From positions 124,001-188,000 of the forward strand of contig JAAFIF010000003.1 of assembly GCA_013298625.1 (NCBI GenBank): DNA of 64,000 nucleotides, in the 5' to 3' direction. Source of the stretch: Myxococcales bacterium. GTDB lineage: Bacteria; Myxococcota_A; Polyangia; Polyangiales; Ga0077539. How positions within the stretch are numbered: the first letter of the stretch is position 1; every line of letters starts with the position of its first letter. Positions 59,808-64,000 of this stretch are shown here, one piece after another. The notes under the pieces were generated by a model, which worked only from the letters and a program-made list of their open reading frames with translations, made no database searches and was not told the origin of the DNA. Made by a program: the position numbers and the translations under genes.

Positions 59808-60949
59808 AGAGCCGACTCGAACGCTTCGGCGCGTGGGTGCAGCTCGACCCGAGCACGCTCGTCGCCGTCGGCCGCGGTCGCGCCCGCGCGCTGGGGCTCG
59901 AGGGCGGTCCGCTGTGGGACGACAGCGCAGAGACGGCGCACCCGATGCCGATCGAAGCGCACGTGAGCGTGACCGCGCGCTGTCCAGTTGAATGTGTGGG
60001 ATGTTATCAAGACGCGACCTCCGACGGCGAGCACGTCGCGCTCGACTCGCTGCGGGCGACGTTCGACGCGCTGGCGGCGGCTGGGGTGTTCACCGTGGCG
60101 CTGGGCGGAGGAGAGCCGCTGGCGCGCGCGGACCTCGGGCAGGTGGCGCGCGAGGCGAAGGCGCGCGGGCTCGCGTGCGTGCTCACCACGAGCGGCCTCG
60201 GGCTACGCGAAGAGAACATCGACGATCTGCGTGCGTTTTCGCAGGTTAACGTGAGCCACGACGGGGTGGGCGGCGCGTACCGCGCGCTGCGAGGCTTCGA
60301 CGGAGCGACCGTGGCCGAGCGCGCGATCGCGCTGCTCGCGTCCAGCGGGATCCCTGTCGGGGTCAACCTGGTGCTCTCGCGCGAGACGTTCGCGCACGTC
60401 GAGGCGACGGCCGAGCGGGTGCGGGCGCTCGGTGCGACCGAGCTGCAACTGCTGCGCTACAAGCCTGCGGGGCGCGCCGCGTCGCTCGACTACCTCGCGC
60501 GCAGGCTCACGCGGGCGCAGGTGTCCGAGCTGTGGCCGACGCTCGAGCGGCTCACGCGCGCGCACGGCGAGGCGCTGAGCGTGCGGATCGACTGCGCGAT
60601 GGTCCCGTTTCTGGTTGAGCACGTGCGAGACCCGAGGGCGCTCTCGCGCTGGGGGATCTTCGGCTGCGAGGCGGGGCGGCACCTCGCGGCGGTCGACCGC
60701 GAGGGGCTCGTGCTCGGGTGCAGCTTCGAGCGCGATCGGGTCGGAGCGCCGTTGGCAGACTGGCAGCGAGACGCGGGGCTCGAGGCGTTTCGGGCGTTCG
60801 CGGGCGACCCGCCCGAGCCGTGCCGGTCGTGCGATCTTCGCGCTGCGTGCCGCGGGGGGTGCAAGGTCGTCTCGATGTTCGTCTCTCGCACGTTCTCGAG
60901 TGACCCCGAGTGTCCTCGGGTGATCGCACACCGCGAGGCCCAGCGATGA
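59804..60949 (+). CDS. Radical SAM/SPASM peptide-modifying enzyme
   Basis: 381 aa from a GTG start. Radical SAM cluster motif C60-x3-C64-x2-C67 (ARCPVECVGCYQD), GGGEP at 101-105, and a SPASM-type C-terminal Cys set: C264, C288, C306, C340, C343, C349, C353, C370 (as in EPCRSCDLRAACRGGC). Such enzymes make C-C, C-S or other cross-links or epimerise residues in small peptides, using auxiliary Fe-S clusters. No separate RRE gene is visible; the first 50 residues (LERFGAWVQLDPSTLVAVGRGRARALG) may serve recognition. Overlaps neighbours by 4 nt on both sides. Confidence 0.92.
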   Translation: MKSRLERFGAWVQLDPSTLVAVGRGRARALGLEGGPLWDDSAETAHPMPIEAHVSVTARCPVECVGCYQDATSDGEHVALDSLRATFDALAAAGVFTVALGGGEPLARADLGQVAREAKARGLACVLTTSGLGLREENIDDLRAFSQVNVSHDGVGGAYRALRGFDGATVAERAIALLASSGIPVGVNLVLSRETFAHVEATAERVRALGATELQLLRYKPAGRAASLDYLARRLTRAQVSELWPTLERLTRAHGEALSVRIDCAMVPFLVEHVRDPRALSRWGIFGCEAGRHLAAVDREGLVLGCSFERDRVGAPLADWQRDAGLEAFRAFAGDPPEPCRSCDLRAACRGGCKVVSMFVSRTFSSDPECPRVIAHREAQR

Positions 60950-61248
60950 AGCCCCGATCCCTCGTCGACGGAGCTGCGCTCGCAGCGGCGCTCGCACCGT
61001 TGGTGTACGCCGCGCTGCGCGTCGGGGCGCGGCTGCTCGGCCCCGAGCCCGACCCCGCGGCGATGTTGTGGACCGAGCGATCATCGACGCTCGACCGGCT
61101 CTCGCTCACGCTGTACGCGACGGCGCTGACGGGCTCTGCGTGCGTCGCGATTGCTAGAAAATTTGCAGACAGAATGGACTCGATCGTCCTCGCCGCCTGC
61201 GCCGTCTCGGCGACGGCGCTCTTCGCGCAGGGGGCGCTGGCGCCGTGA
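60946..61248 (+). CDS. Small membrane protein in the rSAM operon
   Basis: 100 aa with three hydrophobic segments (AALAAALAPLVYAALRVGARLL; SLTLYATALTGSACVAIA; SIVLAACAVSATALFAQGAL). ATG 60946 overlaps the radical SAM stop by 4 nt (ATGA). No family recognised. May take part in export or membrane placing of the modified peptide. Confidence 0.78.
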   Translation: MKPRSLVDGAALAAALAPLVYAALRVGARLLGPEPDPAAMLWTERSSTLDRLSLTLYATALTGSACVAIARKFADRMDSIVLAACAVSATALFAQGALAP

Positions 61249-61652
61249 GCGTGACGGGCGCCCTGCACATCGCGCTCGCGTCGGTGTCTGCGCTCTGCGC
61301 GCTCGTCGTCGCGCTGCGCCCCGAGCACGCGCGCGAGTCGTGGGCGCGGCGGCTGGCGGGGCTCACCGCGGCGCTCTCTCTCGTGCTCGGGGTGGTGGGC
61401 CAGCGTGCGTTCGAGGCGGGGCGGCTGCGGGCGGTGTACGGGCAGTCGCGCAGCGCGGGGGCGTGGCTCGAGCGGCACGAGCACTTCGGCTTCGCGGCGC
61501 TGTGCTTCGCGGTCGCGTTGGCGCTGCTGTCGAGCGAGCGATCCGCGCGCGTTCGTCGGTCGGTCGCGGCGCTGACGGTGTTGTTTGCTGCGGCTGCGTT
61601 GTGCTGCGACGCGCTGGTGCACGCGATGGTGCCCTCAGCGCTGATCGAGTGA
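61245..61652 (+). CDS. Small membrane protein, last gene of the rSAM operon
   Basis: 135 aa from a GTG start that overlaps the previous stop (GTGA). About four hydrophobic segments (ALHIALASVSALCALVVAL; LAGLTAALSLVLGVVGQ; HFGFAALCFAVALALLS; SVAALTVLFAAAALCCDAL). Its stop abuts the stop of the convergent metallophosphoesterase gene. Confidence 0.78.
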   Translation: MSVTGALHIALASVSALCALVVALRPEHARESWARRLAGLTAALSLVLGVVGQRAFEAGRLRAVYGQSRSAGAWLERHEHFGFAALCFAVALALLSSERSARVRRSVAALTVLFAAAALCCDALVHAMVPSALIE

Positions 61653-62390
61653 CTACACGCCGATGAACAGTCGGTGCGCGAAGTTGCGCTCGAGCTGCGC
61701 GCTGAAGATCTTCTGCGCGGCCGTCTCGATGTCGTACTCGACGCGCTTGAACTCGAACACGCGCGAGACGGTGTCGTAGATCACGTAGCTGGCGCGGTTG
61801 TCGTAGTCCCGCGGCTGCCCGGTCGAGCCGACGGACACGATGTACTTGCGGTCCGTGCGCAGCGTGAACTTGCGCGCGGGCAGCTCGTCGACCTCGTCCT
61901 CGGTGAGCTCGAAGACCTTGCACAGGTGCGAGTGGCCGATGAGCGTGAGGTTGTTGAGATCGTCGAAGTACGGCAGGCACTCGCGCGCTTGCTCTGGGGC
62001 GAAGATGTAGTCGAACTCTTCGATGCGCACGGGGGAGCCGTGGCAGAGCGTGACTCCCGTGCCGTCGAGCTCGTGCTTGTAGGGGAGCGAGCGCAGCCAG
62101 GCCATGTTCTCTTGCGAGAGCGTGGTGGCGTGCAGGTCGAGCGCGCGTCGGGCGGCCTCGTAGTAGTACGAGTAGTCCATGCGCCCGGCGACCGCTGCGT
62201 CGTGGTTGCCGAGGATGGTGACCTTCGCGAAGCGTCGGACGATCTCGGCGCACTCGTTGGGCGAGGCGCCGTAGCCCACGACGTCGCCGAGGCAATACTG
62301 AACGTCGACGCGCTCGCGCTTGATCGCCTCGACGACCGCAGAGAGAGCCTCGAGATTCGCGTGAACGTCGCTGAAGACACCAATCCGCAT
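61653..62390 (-). CDS. Calcineurin-like metallophosphoesterase (YfcE/diadenosine-tetraphosphatase-like)
   Basis: 245 aa. The dinuclear metal motifs are all present: D-x-H (FSDVHANLEAL, near 7-17), GDVVGYG, GNHD and GHSH, with a further VTLCHGSP. Likely hydrolyses a small phosphodiester; substrate not known. ATG 62390 chosen (MRIGVFSDVHAN). Followed upstream by a 162-bp gap with no gene. Confidence 0.93.
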   Translation of the reverse strand: MRIGVFSDVHANLEALSAVVEAIKRERVDVQYCLGDVVGYGASPNECAEIVRRFAKVTILGNHDAAVAGRMDYSYYYEAARRALDLHATTLSQENMAWLRSLPYKHELDGTGVTLCHGSPVRIEEFDYIFAPEQARECLPYFDDLNNLTLIGHSHLCKVFELTEDEVDELPARKFTLRTDRKYIVSVGSTGQPRDYDNRASYVIYDTVSRVFEFKRVEYDIETAAQKIFSAQLERNFAHRLFIGV

Positions 62391-62552
62391 CGTTAGATTC
62401 GCGAAGCTCTCGAAGGCTCGTTCGGACACTCGTAGGGGAGACCTACCGTCGTGAACGAGTCGTCAGAGTTTGCGTTCCCAATCGGTCGCAGATGCTAGCC
62501 GCGCGCGGGTTGCGCTGTCTACAGCCGATGTTGCCCGTGATCCGCGTCGCGC

Positions 62553-64000
62553 TCACAAGATCGCGAGAAACGCTGTAGCCGCTCGCTCGCCGGGGGTCAG
62601 CCCTTTGCCTTCGCGCAGCGATCGGTCGTAGTCGCGCGCGTCGTCCACGGCGCCCACCCCCATCGTCGCCGCTTGTGCCAGCGGCCCTTCTTCTCCAGTG
62701 CGAACGCGCTCGACCTCGCGGCCTCCTCCCGCGCGAACCACGTGGGCCAACACCCACGCGCCGCGCTCGACCGCCTCTCCTTCGACCATCGACGAGGTCA
62801 TCGCCCGCAGCGCGCCCGCGCCGAACTCGCCCGCGGCCCAGCCAAACAGCTGCGATTCGGTCGTCCCCGGCGTGAGCGCGCGCTGCAAGACCGAGAGCAG
62901 CCCGCGACGTAGCTTGATCTTCGCGATCGCCACTGCGCCCGCCGCCGCTGCCACGGGCTTGCGCGAGGAGGCCAGCTCGACCCACGTGTCCGCGAGCTCG
63001 TCCCCCGACGGAAGCATCGCAGCCAACACTGGCGCCGCGCCGCCCGCGTCCAAGCTCTTGAGCGCGCGCGCGAGCGCCGCGCCGTTGGACCGCGCGTCCT
63101 TTTTCGCGAGCCGCAGCGCCGCCGCCGCGCGAGCCTTGGGGTGCGCGCACCAGCGTGCCAGCTCTGCGGCGTCCATCACGGTCATCTCGGCCTCTGAAGG
63201 GATGGGCCTCGGGTCCTCGAACTCGGGGCCGTCGATCGCCTCTGGGTCGTACAGCTTCGCGAGGGCCTCGATCGCGCTGTTGGGCAGCGGGCTCACGCCG
63301 ACAGCGTGCGCCCACGAAATCAAGCTCGAGAGCGCCTCGTACGCGCCCTTCGCCTCGAGCCCCACGGTGCTCGGCCCCGCGTCGCACGTGCGTGCGAAGG
63401 TCGTGACGGCCTTGGTCGCCAGGGCCTTCTCGTCGGACGCGACCGAGAGCTGAATCGCGCTGGCGATCACCGTGGCCGAGGGCCGCACGCCCACGCGAAG
63501 CATCGCGAAGAGCGCCCGCTTCTCGCTCGCCTCGAGCCGCGCCGCCGGGACGCCCCGCGCGAGCTGCCAGCGCTCTTTCGCCGCTGGATCGTTGATCGCC
63601 TCGATCACCTGCAGCGCCTTGGCCACGCCTTGCGCCGTCGCGAGCTGCTGCTCGTCGAAGAGCGCGCGCTCGCTGGCTTCGTCGACGCCGCCGCTGTAGG
63701 CGATTCCTTCGCGCGCGACGCGGTCTGCTTCGACCCGTCGCGCGAGCGCGTCGCCGGTGGGGCGCGCCGCGAGCACCGCGCCGATGTGCCGGGCGTGCTC
63801 TTCTCCGCCGCGCGCCGAGACCGCGTGCGCGTCGAGCGAGCGCCCGTCGCGCGAGACGACCTCGACGCGGACGTGAAAGTCACGGGCCAGCGCGTCGATC
63901 ACCGCGCGGTCCTCGGCGGCGGTGAGGTCGAGGGAGGCTCTTCCGAAGCGCGTCGCGCCGTCGTTCGAGAGCACCGATAGCAGCGCGAGCGGCAGCGTGG
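62553..64000 (-). CDS. Helical-repeat protein, 5' end cut by window edge
   Basis: The reading frame is open to the window end (residues TLPLALLSVLSNDGATRF precede the GTG at 63974), so the gene starts beyond this window. At least 480 aa are visible, Ala/Glu/Leu-rich helices (ARALKSLDAGGAAPVLAAML, AAAAGAVAIAKIKLRRGLLSVL) that look like HEAT/armadillo-type repeats, with no enzyme motif. Function unknown. Confidence 0.75.
   Translation of the reverse strand, partial: TLPLALLSVLSNDGATRFGRASLDLTAAEDRAVIDALARDFHVRVEVVSRDGRSLDAHAVSARGGEEHARHIGAVLAARPTGDALARRVEADRVAREGIAYSGGVDEASERALFDEQQLATAQGVAKALQVIEAINDPAAKERWQLARGVPAARLEASEKRALFAMLRVGVRPSATVIASAIQLSVASDEKALATKAVTTFARTCDAGPSTVGLEAKGAYEALSSLISWAHAVGVSPLPNSAIEALAKLYDPEAIDGPEFEDPRPIPSEAEMTVMDAAELARWCAHPKARAAAALRLAKKDARSNGAALARALKSLDAGGAAPVLAAMLPSGDELADTWVELASSRKPVAAAAGAVAIAKIKLRRGLLSVLQRALTPGTTESQLFGWAAGEFGAGALRAMTSSMVEGEAVERGAWVLAHVVRAGGGREVERVRTGEEGPLAQAATMGVGAVDDARDYDRSLREGKGLTPGERAATAFLAIL

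Noticed and set aside
62391-62552. tRNA-like or small RNA gene in the 162-bp gap
   Set aside because: Only a 5-bp GTAGG/CCTAC hairpin; no cloverleaf and no T-loop consensus.

Overview
The window is a high-GC, gene-dense bacterial chromosome segment, most likely from a myxobacterium (Myxococcota, Polyangia-like). This is inferred from the mix of an MglA-type GTPase, a eukaryote-like Ser/Thr kinase next to a TPR protein, a DUF1592-family/DUF1552 pair, many lipoproteins with Asp/Ala/Gly-rich linkers, and a STAND regulator. No rRNA, tRNA, CRISPR array or insertion sequence was recognised. The genes touching both ends of the window are cut off.

Layout. 1-6.4 kb: end of an unknown gene, kbl (glycine C-acetyltransferase), a bifunctional homocysteine methyltransferase/MTHFR, and two lipoproteins, the second ending in a 27-bp tandem repeat. 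6.5-11.8 kb: a tightly packed operon (PAF-acetylhydrolase-like lipoprotein, DUF1587/1595/1592/1588/1585 protein, Tat-exported DUF1552 protein, lipoprotein). 11.8-24.1 kb, minus strand: MglA-like GTPase, MFS transporter, yacG, TPR protein, Ser/Thr kinase, a fused GAPDH-PGK enzyme, a STAND/winged-helix regulator and an alpha/beta hydrolase. 24.1-24.46 kb: a nested inverted repeat. 24.5-30.4 kb: two predicted 2-oxoglutarate oxygenases flanking two unknown genes, then an ECF sigma factor between two CC-motif membrane proteins, and a lipoprotein.

30.4-43.7 kb: a ribosomal protein superoperon that begins at rplV (rplV-rpsC-rplP-rpmC-rpsQ-rplN-rplX-rplE-rpsN-rpsH-rplF-rplR-rpsE-rpmD-rplO-secY-adk-infA-rpmJ-rpsM-rpsK-rpsD-rpoA-rplQ). 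The first six genes of the usual S10 operon are not upstream. Several intercistronic gaps hold long RNA hairpins, and rpoA has its own consensus-like promoter. Directly coupled to rplQ is a class III aminotransferase followed by LuxE-like and LuxC-like genes, a possible acyl-to-aldehyde-to-amine route.

47.3-64 kb: small Cys-rich proteins, a WYL regulator overlapping a GST gene, a 1577-aa TamB-like protein, MarC, a tandem DsbA/HCCA-isomerase protein, and a five-gene overlapping operon (membrane helical-repeat protein, 65-aa peptide, radical SAM/SPASM enzyme, two small membrane proteins) that is the best candidate here for an undescribed system. A metallophosphoesterase and a truncated helical-repeat protein close the window.
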